DNA from: Ignavibacteriaceae bacterium
Lineage (GTDB): Bacteria; Bacteroidota; Ignavibacteria; Ignavibacteriales; Ignavibacteriaceae
Assembly (NCBI GenBank): GCA_025455085.1
Contig: JALONF010000080.1
Span: 1-7,854 of the forward strand
Reading direction: 5' to 3'
DNA: 7,854 bases
Shown: positions 1 through 6,068 of the stretch, one piece after another
Layout of the letters: each line of letters starts with the position of its first letter
How positions within the stretch are numbered: the first letter of the stretch is position 1
Translations under genes and position numbers: made by a program
Notes under the pieces: generated by a model
What the model saw: the letters and a program-made list of their open reading frames with translations, nothing else
Told to the model about the DNA's origin: nothing
The model's database searches: none

Positions 1-1
1 T

Positions 2-604
2 ATAAATTCAATATCTGAATTTGACAAGATCCTAGTTGAAGACAAAAACTTTTATGAAGCTTATATTGCAATCGGCACATTTGAATACTGGAAGAGCAGG
101 AAGCTGGAATTTATGGATTGGCTTCCTTTTACAAGCGACACAAAGAAAATAGGCATTGATCGTTTAATTGTTGCAATAGACTCATCAAGTTACAATTCAC
201 ATCTTGCTATTAATTCACTCATTTGGATTTATATAGACCAGAGGAAATATGATGATGCAATTCAAGTTGCTGAAAAAGCATTAAGTGAATTTCCTCAATC
301 ACGAACCTTTAAATGGGGACTGGCAAGGGCCTATGAGGAGAAAAATTCCTTGAGGGCAATTGAACTTTATCTGAATATTCTTGATTCTTATCCCGCTTCA
401 TTAAAAGAAAATTTTAAAAATGAAATCACTCTAAAACATCTCATTGCACAACAGTATGCTAAACTCGGAGATAAAGAAAAAGCTTTGAAGTACTGTGATG
501 AAATACTATCTATGAAAAACATTCCTAAAAAAACTGTCAATGAAATTAGTGGTCGGCTCGAAAGAGTAAAATCACTTAAAGCAGAGCTGAACAAAAAGAG
601 TTAA
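2..604 (+). CDS. TPR-repeat protein, 5'-truncated by the window edge
   Basis: The frame is open from base 2 to the TAA at 602-604, giving 200 visible residues; the true start lies upstream of the window. An internal ATG at 113 is probably not the start, because the 37 codons before it read as good protein (aromatic-rich, with a GTFEYWKSRK stretch). At least three tetratricopeptide-like helical pairs are visible: around SYNSHLAINSLIWIYIDQRK to the following KALSEFP, then TFKWGLARAYEEKNSLRAIELY, then LIAQQYAKLGDKEKALKYCDEIL. TPR proteins are scaffolds for protein-protein contacts; no catalytic motif is seen, so the specific role is unknown. The C terminus is lysine-rich. It is followed by an 89-bp gap before rel, so it is probably the end of a separate transcription unit. 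The TPR call is firm; the function is not assigned. Confidence 0.8.
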   Translation: MNSISEFDKILVEDKNFYEAYIAIGTFEYWKSRKLEFMDWLPFTSDTKKIGIDRLIVAIDSSSYNSHLAINSLIWIYIDQRKYDDAIQVAEKALSEFPQSRTFKWGLARAYEEKNSLRAIELYLNILDSYPASLKENFKNEITLKHLIAQQYAKLGDKEKALKYCDEILSMKNIPKKTVNEISGRLERVKSLKAELNKKS

Positions 605-629
605 ATACATATCATCTGCTTACCTGACT

Positions 630-657
630 TTAACATCTCGCTAAAATGAAGTAAATT
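630..657 (+). promoter_or_regulatory. Possible sigma70-type promoter for rel
   Basis: TTAACA at 630-635 (5 of 6 matches to TTGACA), a 16-bp spacer, and TAAATT at 652-657 (4 of 6 matches to TATAAT) lie in the only gap between the TPR gene and rel. This would place a transcript start near 665, about 30 bases before the rel start codon. The gap is AT-rich, so chance matches are likely and the call is weak. Confidence 0.28.
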
Positions 658-693
658 ATTGCTGGAAAGTTGTGTTATTTATTTTAAGAGATA

Positions 694-2865
694 ATGAGTA
701 AAGAAAGTCCTGACGATCAGAAACTGTTAGCGGATCTTCTTGCTGTCTGCCATAAAAATCTGCCGAAAGTTAACGAAGATCTAATAACAAAAGCGTTCAA
801 GTTTGCACTTGAAGCACACAAGCACGACCTTAGAGCTTCCGGCGAGCCATACTTTTACCATCCATACGAAGTTGCAAGAATTGTTGTTGAAGAATTTCCT
901 CTTGACGACATTACTGTTGTAGCAACACTTCTTCACGACGTTGTTGAAGACACCGATTTCGATTTAAACCTGATGACAAAAGAATTCGGAAAAGAAGTAA
1001 CTGAAATAGTTGATGGTGTTACAAAGATCAGCGGGATATTTAAGGGTCAGGATATAACAAAAGCCGAAAACTACCGCAAGATGCTTCTTTCGATGGTTAA
1101 AGATGTTCGGGTTATACTCGTCAAGTTTGCAGACAAGCTTCACAACATGCGCACACTGGAATTTGTAAGTCCTGATAAACAAAAAAGAATTGCACAGGAA
1201 ACCCTTGAAATATATGCTCCATTTGCAAACAGATTTGGTCTTGGAAGGGTGAAGTGGGAGTTAGAAGATTTATCATTTAAGTACTTAAACAAGGAAACAT
1301 ATGAAGATCTTGTAAGCAAAGTAAAAAGTTCTCGAAAAGAAAGAGAAGCCTACATAAAAAGATTCTCTGATCCGATAAGAAAAAAGCTGGATGAATATGG
1401 CCTCAAGTATGAAATGGGAGGTCGTCCAAAACATTTCTACAGCATATATCGCAAAATGATGAAACGTAACAAGCCATTCGAAGAAATTTATGACCTATTT
1501 GCGCTCAGAATAATACTTGATACGGAAAATACAAACGAATGTTACACCACTCTTGGTATTGTGAACCAGATGTATCTTCCTGTACCGGATAGATTCAAAG
1601 ATTACATTTCCATTCCAAAGAATAATAATTACCAATCAATTCATACTACTGTTATCGGACCAGAAGGCAGGCTTGTTGAAGTTCAGATACGAACAAAAAA
1701 AATGCACGAAATTGCTGAGCGTGGTCTAGCAGCACACTGGAAATATAAAGAAGATAAAACGACCACTGATAAAGATCTTGAAAACTGGTTGAACTGGATT
1801 CGGGATATTTTTGAAGGAGCTGGGAAAGACGAATCGCGCAGAGAAATTCTGGAAGACTTCAAACTAAATCTTTATCAGGATGAAATTTATGTATTCACTC
1901 CGAAGGGAGAACTGAGAAGACTTCCGATTGATTCTACACCTGTTGACTTTGCATTTGAAATTCACAGCAATGTTGGCTATCAGTGTATTGGCGCAAAAAT
2001 AAACGGCAAGATTGTTCCGCTTGATACACCATTACACAGCGGTGACCAGCTTGAGATAATTACTTCGAAAAATCAGCATCCAAATAAGAACTGGTTAAAA
2101 TTTGTTAAGACTCAGAAAGCAAAATCTGCGATTAGAAAATGGATGAATAAGGAAGAGGAAAAGATTGTTAAAGCTGGGAAAGAAATTTGGAATAAAAAAT
2201 TAAAGAAATTAAAACTTTCGTTTTCAACGAGTGATATTTCTAAGATAGCACGAAAGTATAAATATGATAACAACTCGCAGTTCTTTCAGGCAATTGCTCA
2301 GGGAATTGTTAATCTTGAGCAGATACTTATAGACACCGGAGATAAACCAACGGAAGAACAGGAGAAGGTTCTTCAATTTGATAAGTTCGCAGATATAGCA
2401 AGAAAGGATGCAGGTGGAATTTTAGTCGATGGCAAATCATCCGGGATAATGTATTCTTACGCAAAATGCTGCAATCCGATTCCCGGAGATCCGGTGATCG
2501 GATACATAACCGTTGGCGAAGGTATAAAAATTCACAGGAAGACTTGCAACAATCTTATCAACCTATCTTCAGTCGATCCGGAAAAACTTGTTGCTGTTCA
2601 ATGGCCGGGAACAGACGGAACACTCTTCGTGGCAGGGTTAACTATGAAAGGTGAAGATAGTCCGGGAATACTTAATGATATAGCGCATACTATCGTTTCG
2701 TATAAGAGCACAAATATTAAATCAATCAACATAAATACGAACGATTCAACTTTTGAAGGTTCTGTGATGGTATACGTAAATAATCTGGAGCACCTTAATA
2801 ATCTTATTGAAAGATTAAAAAAATTAAAGGGTGTCTATAAAGTAGAAAGATTTGAGGGTGTTTGA
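694..2865 (+). CDS. rel: Bifunctional (p)ppGpp synthetase/hydrolase, Rel/SpoT family
   Basis: Full-length long RSH protein (723 aa, usual length for the family) that makes and degrades the alarmone (p)ppGpp in the cytoplasm, in association with ribosomes. The domain order is complete. The hydrolase HD domain (about 30-180) has H56, the HDVVED motif at 81-86 and D147 in FADKLHNMR. The synthetase domain (about 230-350) has GGRPKHFYSIYRK at 242-254, D267, RFKD at 300-303 and E329 in VEVQIRT. TGS spans about 395-457, followed by a helical region, a zinc-finger-like segment with C592, C593, H614 and C618, and a C-terminal ACT domain (about 645-723). An intact HD motif plus RFKD, rather than the EXDD form of monofunctional RelA, indicates both activities. 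The ATG at 694 has a weak AAGAGA ribosome site just upstream. ruvX follows closely, so co-transcription is likely. Confidence 0.97.
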   Translation: MSKESPDDQKLLADLLAVCHKNLPKVNEDLITKAFKFALEAHKHDLRASGEPYFYHPYEVARIVVEEFPLDDITVVATLLHDVVEDTDFDLNLMTKEFGKEVTEIVDGVTKISGIFKGQDITKAENYRKMLLSMVKDVRVILVKFADKLHNMRTLEFVSPDKQKRIAQETLEIYAPFANRFGLGRVKWELEDLSFKYLNKETYEDLVSKVKSSRKEREAYIKRFSDPIRKKLDEYGLKYEMGGRPKHFYSIYRKMMKRNKPFEEIYDLFALRIILDTENTNECYTTLGIVNQMYLPVPDRFKDYISIPKNNNYQSIHTTVIGPEGRLVEVQIRTKKMHEIAERGLAAHWKYKEDKTTTDKDLENWLNWIRDIFEGAGKDESRREILEDFKLNLYQDEIYVFTPKGELRRLPIDSTPVDFAFEIHSNVGYQCIGAKINGKIVPLDTPLHSGDQLEIITSKNQHPNKNWLKFVKTQKAKSAIRKWMNKEEEKIVKAGKEIWNKKLKKLKLSFSTSDISKIARKYKYDNNSQFFQAIAQGIVNLEQILIDTGDKPTEEQEKVLQFDKFADIARKDAGGILVDGKSSGIMYSYAKCCNPIPGDPVIGYITVGEGIKIHRKTCNNLINLSSVDPEKLVAVQWPGTDGTLFVAGLTMKGEDSPGILNDIAHTIVSYKSTNIKSININTNDSTFEGSVMVYVNNLEHLNNLIERLKKLKGVYKVERFEGV

Positions 2866-2880
2866 TAGCATTTGGAGCAG

Positions 2881-3300
2881 ATGAATAATGAAACCAGGAT
2901 AATGGGAATTGATTATGGTGACAAACGAATTGGTATTGCACTGAGTGATCCTTTGCTAACTTTTGCGTATCCATTTATCACGCTTCAAAATGATTCTTCT
3001 TTTTTATTAAATCTCTCTAAAATTATTGACGAAAAAAAAATCGTTAAAATTATACTTGGACTACCTTCAGAAAGGTTTAAATCATCAAAGGAACTATCTC
3101 AAAAAGTTCTTAAGCTTAAATCTGAAATTGAAAAAAAAAATAAAATAGAAGTAATTTTATGGGATGAAGAATATTCTTCAGCAATCGCAAAAGAAAAAGT
3201 GATTGAGTCAGTCACTAAAAAATCCAGAAGAAAAGAGAAAGATTTACTGGATAGACATTCGGCGGCGGTGATTTTACAGGAGTATTTGGATAAACAGTAA
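2881..3300 (+). CDS. ruvX: RuvX/YqgF, RNase H-fold putative Holliday junction resolvase / pre-16S rRNA nuclease
   Basis: 139 residues from the ATG at 2881, matching the usual family length of about 138. The family has an RNase H-like fold and is implicated in 16S rRNA 5'-end maturation and as a candidate Holliday junction resolvase. Visible signatures are GIDYGDKRIGIALSD at 9-23 (first acidic residue D11), ILGLP at 58-62, WDEEYSS at 94-100 and the C-terminal DLLDRHSAAVILQEYL at 121-136 (D124). The glycine-rich segment usual after GLP is replaced by SERFKSSKE, a modest deviation. The start is uncertain: TTG at 2872 would add three residues, and ATG at 2902 would shorten the protein to 132. GGAG at 2874-2877 precedes ATG 2881 by only three bases. 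It begins 15 bases after the rel stop, suggesting an operon. Two long A runs (3032-3040 and 3131-3140) lie inside it. Confidence 0.92.
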   Translation: MNNETRIMGIDYGDKRIGIALSDPLLTFAYPFITLQNDSSFLLNLSKIIDEKKIVKIILGLPSERFKSSKELSQKVLKLKSEIEKKNKIEVILWDEEYSSAIAKEKVIESVTKKSRRKEKDLLDRHSAAVILQEYLDKQ

Positions 3301-3309
3301 TCTTGAATT

Positions 3310-3327
3310 CTTCTCACAAGAAGTTTT
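3310..3327 (+). terminator. Weak hairpin plus T4 after ruvX, possible terminator
   Basis: CTTCT (3310-3314) can pair with AGAAG (3319-3323) around a CACA loop, followed by TTTT at 3324-3327. It sits just after the ruvX stop and before the BMC promoter candidate, the right place for the end of a rel-ruvX unit. The stem has only five pairs, two of them G-C, so termination would be inefficient at best. Confidence 0.25.
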
Positions 3328-3376
3328 AAGTAATTGAAATAAGTCTTGGTACTAGAAAAAATTATGTTTAAAATGT

Positions 3377-3405
3377 TTGACATTGACGTTTCAAAAAACT
3401 ATTTT
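3377..3405 (+). promoter_or_regulatory. Sigma70-type promoter candidate for the BMC shell genes
   Basis: A perfect TTGACA at 3377-3382 is separated by exactly 17 bp from TATTTT at 3400-3405 (4 of 6 matches to TATAAT). The predicted start near 3412 would give a leader of about 28 bases before the first shell gene at 3440. A second TTGACG at 3383-3388 immediately follows the -35 box but has no well-spaced -10. This is the best promoter-like sequence noticed in the window, and it lies in the longest gap (139 bp). Confidence 0.55.
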
Positions 3406-3427
3406 TTCAATCATAAATCAAATAATT

Positions 3428-3432
3428 GGGAG
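3428..3432 (+). promoter_or_regulatory. Ribosome binding site deciding the start of BMC-H 1
   Basis: GGGAG lies seven bases before the ATG at 3440. It selects that ATG over the longer open frame that begins at TTG 3377, which would coincide with the -35 box and add 21 residues unlike any shell protein. Confidence 0.7.
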
Positions 3433-3439
3433 CATTTCT

Positions 3440-3730
3440 ATGTCAGCATTGTCACTTGATGCACTTGGAATGGTGGAAACGAAAGGTTTAGTAGGTTCCA
3501 TCGAAGCTGCAGATGCAATGGTTAAAGCAGCAAAAGTAGAATTAATTGGTAAAGAAACCATTGGTGGCGGTTATGTAACTGTCATGGTTCGGGGCGATGT
3601 GGGAGCAGTAAAAGCCGCAACTGATGCAGGTGCTGCAGCAGCGCAGAGAGTTGGTGAACTTATTTCAGTTCATGTAATTCCGCGCCCTCATGCAGATGTT
3701 GAAATGATTCTCCCAAAAAAATCTAAATAG
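3440..3730 (+). CDS. Bacterial microcompartment hexameric shell protein (BMC-H), PduA/EutM type
   Basis: A compact 96-residue single BMC domain, the normal length for canonical BMC-H. The family forms hexagonal tiles that make the facets of protein-bounded organelles, with a central pore for small metabolites. Diagnostic segments are ALGMVETKGLVGSIEAADAM (8-27), VRGDVGAVKAATDAGAAAA (50-68) and HVIPRPH near the C terminus. By alignment with PduA, the pore loop is I41-G42-G43-G44, where PduA has Ser as the third residue, so the pore is predicted to be lined by glycine. A short tail ends in PKKSK. It has its own promoter candidate and strong ribosome site, and is followed after eight bases by a second BMC-H sharing about 55 of 76 core residues by hand count, a likely tandem duplication. 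No BMC enzyme is in the window, so the cargo is unknown. Confidence 0.96.
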   Translation: MSALSLDALGMVETKGLVGSIEAADAMVKAAKVELIGKETIGGGYVTVMVRGDVGAVKAATDAGAAAAQRVGELISVHVIPRPHADVEMILPKKSK

Positions 3731-3738
3731 ATATTAAT

Positions 3739-4389
3739 ATGGCTGATAGAGCACTGGGTATGATTGAGACCCGTGGCTTAATAGCTTCTATTGAAGCTGC
3801 TGATGCCATGGTCAAAGCGGCAAGTGTCCAGCTTATTGGAAAAGAAAAAGTTGAAGGCGGTCTTGTAACAATTCTTGTTATTGGAGAAACTGCCGCAGTA
3901 AAATCTGCCATTGATGCCGGAGCGGCTGCCGCACAACGAGTAGGAGATTTAATCTCAACTCATATCATCCCAAGACCTGATGATCAAATTGATGGTATAA
4001 TTGGAGATGTCAAACCTGTTGAAAAAAAACCACGCAAGCAGGAAGAAAAAATAATTCCGGAGAAAAAACCTGAGCTTACTGTTAAACAAAAAAATACTGA
4101 CGAGAAAGAAAGTTTTGAGGAAGTTAAGCCGGTACAAAGAGCAAGTCCTTCGTCAACAATTGATAGATTAAAAAAGGAAGCACTAGGCAAATCCATAACT
4201 CTTGATAAACCGGATAAAACCAGGTCAACAGATAAGTTTGATTTTACGATGTCGGAATTGGAAGTAATGAATGTGCATCAGCTGAGGAGATTTGCCAGAG
4301 ATATAGAAAGTTTCCCGATAAAAGGCAGAGAAATTTCCCGGGCCAACAGAGGTGAACTTCTGGATTTCTTTAAGGCTCTTCTGAAGTAA
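3739..4389 (+). CDS. BMC-H shell protein with long linker and C-terminal SAP/Rho_N-like domain
   Basis: 216 residues, over twice the usual BMC-H length. Residues 1-80 are a complete BMC domain (ALGMIETRGLIASIEAADAM, DAGAAAAQRVG, HIIPRP). The predicted pore loop reads V38-E39-G40-G41, placing an acidic residue where the neighbouring shell protein has glycine. Residues about 88-168 are a low-complexity Lys/Glu/Pro/Ser-rich linker, probably disordered, with a short helix-like segment (IDRLKKEALGK, 141-151). Residues about 170-216 look like a two-helix SAP/Rho_N-type fold: MSELEVMNVHQLRRFARDI, a loop, then NRGELLDFFKALL. Such folds often bind nucleic acid; here that is inference from pattern alone. 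EutK is a known precedent for a BMC protein with an added C-terminal nucleic-acid-binding-like domain. No clear ribosome site precedes the ATG, so translation may depend on the gene eight bases upstream. The BMC domain is certain, the tail assignment moderate. Confidence 0.93.
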   Translation: MADRALGMIETRGLIASIEAADAMVKAASVQLIGKEKVEGGLVTILVIGETAAVKSAIDAGAAAAQRVGDLISTHIIPRPDDQIDGIIGDVKPVEKKPRKQEEKIIPEKKPELTVKQKNTDEKESFEEVKPVQRASPSSTIDRLKKEALGKSITLDKPDKTRSTDKFDFTMSELEVMNVHQLRRFARDIESFPIKGREISRANRGELLDFFKALLK

Positions 4390-4440
4390 CACCACTGACT
4401 TTCAATCGCTTCTTTATAACTCTTCAGGATATTTTTTATT

Positions 4441-5352
4441 GTGAGAAAAAAACTTAACATCTTTATAGCCTCGGTCATCTTCGCAATAATTCTATGGGGA
4501 TCCATATCGCTTTCAGATATATTTTACACGAATGTCGATGTTAAGCTTACACTAACAAACTTACCATCCGGCTACACCACAGGTTCACCGCTTCCTGAGA
4601 AAATACAGTTACGTGTTAAGGGTCAAGGATGGAGGCTTGTTTCTATCAATGTTGGGCCTGAAACTGAATTTAGAGTTTCTGTGGGAGGTGATAGTGGAAG
4701 ACAAAACATTAATCTTTATGATTATCTTGAAAGTAACCGCTGGCTTCTCTCGGATGTTGAAATAATTAATATCTCTCCAGATTCAATAGGATTTTTTATT
4801 GAGCGAATTATATCAAAAAAGCTGCCTGTAATTTCTGGTTTAGATTTAGAATTTAAACCTGGATATGGCTTAGCTTCAGATATTATTTTTAAACCGGATT
4901 CGGTTCTTGTCAGCGGTCCACTTAGCCTTTTAAAAAATATGACTGAAATTAAGACCGGTGACAAATTGTTAACCGCATTAGATTCAAGAACAGAAACAGA
5001 AGTGAACCTTCCCTGGATGAACGGATTCAATTATAACGCAAATTTAATAGAGGTAATACTGGATATTCAGAGAATAGTTGATAAGCAATTTGAAAACATT
5101 TCAGTTGATGTCATCGATATTCCTCCAAGGAAAGAAGTGGTTCTGCTTCCAAATAAAATTGGATTTAATGTGAGAGGCGGAATTGAAATTTTAGGTAAAC
5201 TTAAGCCCGATCAATTCCGTGCTTATGTCAGATATCAAAGTCTTGTTCAAGATACAATCGGTAGTGTTACTCCTGTTTTGGAAATGCCGAAGAATGTGAC
5301 ACTTCAGTTTTTGAAGCCTGATAGATTACGTTATGTAATCAGGTCATTTTAA
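4441..5352 (+). CDS. YbbR-repeat protein, membrane-anchored
   Basis: 303 residues from a GTG start; there is no usable upstream ATG, and AGGA at 4426-4429 lies 11 bases before the GTG. The N terminus MRKKLN plus a hydrophobic segment (about 5-24) is a membrane anchor with the rest probably outside the cytoplasm. Three YbbR-like repeats follow at about 31-123, 125-210 and 213-299. The clearest is the second, with LPVISGLDLEF, GYGLASDIIFKPDSVLVSGP and an ending NLIEVILDI; the others end in DSIGFFIE and DRLRYVI. In Firmicutes, YbbR proteins (CdaR) regulate the diadenylate cyclase CdaA, but no such gene is visible here, so that role is not assigned. It follows the BMC pair by 51 bases with no convincing terminator or promoter between, so read-through from the BMC promoter is possible. 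Confidence 0.88.
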   Translation: MRKKLNIFIASVIFAIILWGSISLSDIFYTNVDVKLTLTNLPSGYTTGSPLPEKIQLRVKGQGWRLVSINVGPETEFRVSVGGDSGRQNINLYDYLESNRWLLSDVEIINISPDSIGFFIERIISKKLPVISGLDLEFKPGYGLASDIIFKPDSVLVSGPLSLLKNMTEIKTGDKLLTALDSRTETEVNLPWMNGFNYNANLIEVILDIQRIVDKQFENISVDVIDIPPRKEVVLLPNKIGFNVRGGIEILGKLKPDQFRAYVRYQSLVQDTIGSVTPVLEMPKNVTLQFLKPDRLRYVIRSF

Positions 5353-5358
5353 CCCACT

Positions 5359-5385
5359 CTCTATTCTCTGCTAATTTTAATAGAG
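5359..5385. repeat. Short perfect inverted repeat between the YbbR gene and tmk
   Basis: CTCTATT (5359-5365) and AATAGAG (5379-5385) form a perfect seven-base inverted repeat around a 13-base spacer. The arm is followed by CGAAAAG rather than a T tract, so it does not look like an intrinsic terminator. It could be a weak mRNA hairpin or a protein site, or chance. Confidence 0.4.
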
Positions 5386-5404
5386 CGAAAAGTTTATCTA
5401 TATT
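5377..5404 (+). promoter_or_regulatory. Weak promoter candidate before tmk
   Basis: TTAATA (5377-5382, 4 of 6 matches to TTGACA), a 16-bp spacer and TATATT (5399-5404, 5 of 6 matches to TATAAT) lie in the 92-bp gap before tmk. The -35 overlaps the right arm of the inverted repeat at 5359-5385. High AT content makes chance matches likely. Confidence 0.25.
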
Positions 5405-5444
5405 AACAATCATAAAATCAAATCAAAAACAAGTAAAAAACTCT

Positions 5445-6062
5445 ATGTTTATATCATTTGAAGGTATAGATTTTTCTGGAAAATCAACTCAAATTGAACT
5501 TCTGAAAGACTATTTAGCTGAACACAAAAAAAAGGTGGAAATCCTGAGAGAACCCGGCGGAACTGAAATTTCGGAAAAGGTCAGACGCATTCTGCTCGAT
5601 AATAAAAACGAAAAGATGTTTGCCGAAGCTGAGCTGTTTCTTTTTTCTGCCAGCAGAGCTCAATTGGTACGTGAAAAAATTCGACCTTACCTTCAAAAAG
5701 GCATTTACGTAATTTCGGACCGGTTTCATGATAGTTCTACTGCATATCAGGGATACGGAAGAGGAATTCCAATCGAAGTAGTAAAGAAAGTACACGAACT
5801 TGCCATCGGCGACACGTTACCGGACTTAACTTTCTTCGTGGACATTCCGGTAGGAGTAGCAAATGAACGGAAGAAAAAAAAATCCAAAGTTAAGCTGGAT
5901 AGAATTGAACTTGCTGATATTGAATTTTACAATCGCGTAAGAAGCGGTTACCTTGAGATTGCAAGGCAGGAAGAACGTTTCAAAGTAATTGATGGAACTC
6001 AGAATATTGAAACCATACAAAATCAAATTATATCAGAATTAGAATTAATAGACCGGAGGTAA
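5445..6062 (+). CDS. tmk: Thymidylate kinase (dTMP kinase)
   Basis: 205 residues, the usual size. It phosphorylates dTMP to dTDP with ATP in the cytoplasm, an essential step of dTTP synthesis. Visible motifs are the N-terminal FEGIDFSGKSTQ with the P-loop at 7-15, REPGGT at 35-40, SDRFHDSSTAYQGYGRG at 91-107 (DR at 92-93), and the LDRIE segment after the lid. The lid (about 141-150) is a run of basic residues including four lysines, resembling the bacterial type in which lid residues, not the P-loop, supply positive charge to ATP. The P-loop has F10 where GIDGSGKST is common. The ATG at 5445 starts directly at the conserved FISFEGID block and has no clear Shine-Dalgarno site. The stop overlaps the ribosome site of the next gene, so the two are likely co-transcribed and translationally coupled. 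Confidence 0.97.
   Translation: MFISFEGIDFSGKSTQIELLKDYLAEHKKKVEILREPGGTEISEKVRRILLDNKNEKMFAEAELFLFSASRAQLVREKIRPYLQKGIYVISDRFHDSSTAYQGYGRGIPIEVVKKVHELAIGDTLPDLTFFVDIPVGVANERKKKKSKVKLDRIELADIEFYNRVRSGYLEIARQEERFKVIDGTQNIETIQNQIISELELIDRR
6055..6060 (+). promoter_or_regulatory. Strong ribosome binding site deciding the TTG start of the S41 peptidase
   Basis: GGAGGT, a full-consensus Shine-Dalgarno, lies eight bases before the TTG at 6069 and overlaps the tmk stop at 6060-6062. The only competing nearby start, ATG 6084, would be 23 bases away and would lose the lysine-rich N terminus. Confidence 0.75.
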
Positions 6063-6068
6063 TAAGTT

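Noticed and set aside
21..26. TTGACA as a promoter -35 box
   Set aside because: It lies inside the TPR coding frame, and no gene start follows at a sensible distance.
2466..2654. Plus-strand 62-codon frame inside rel
   Set aside because: It lies wholly within the conserved zinc-finger and ACT region of rel in another frame and resembles no protein.
3099..3383. Minus-strand open frame opposite ruvX and the following gap
   Set aside because: It is a shadow of the A-rich ruvX sequence (Ser/Phe-rich, no recognisable domain); the other minus-strand frames in the window are rejected for the same reason.
3377..3439. N-terminal extension of the first BMC-H from a TTG at 3377
   Set aside because: The TTG is part of the TTGACA -35 candidate. 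The added residues have no shell-protein character, and GGGAG at 3428-3432 points to ATG 3440.
5359..5385. Intrinsic terminator after the YbbR gene
   Set aside because: The seven-base stem is perfect, but the loop is 13 bases and no T tract follows.
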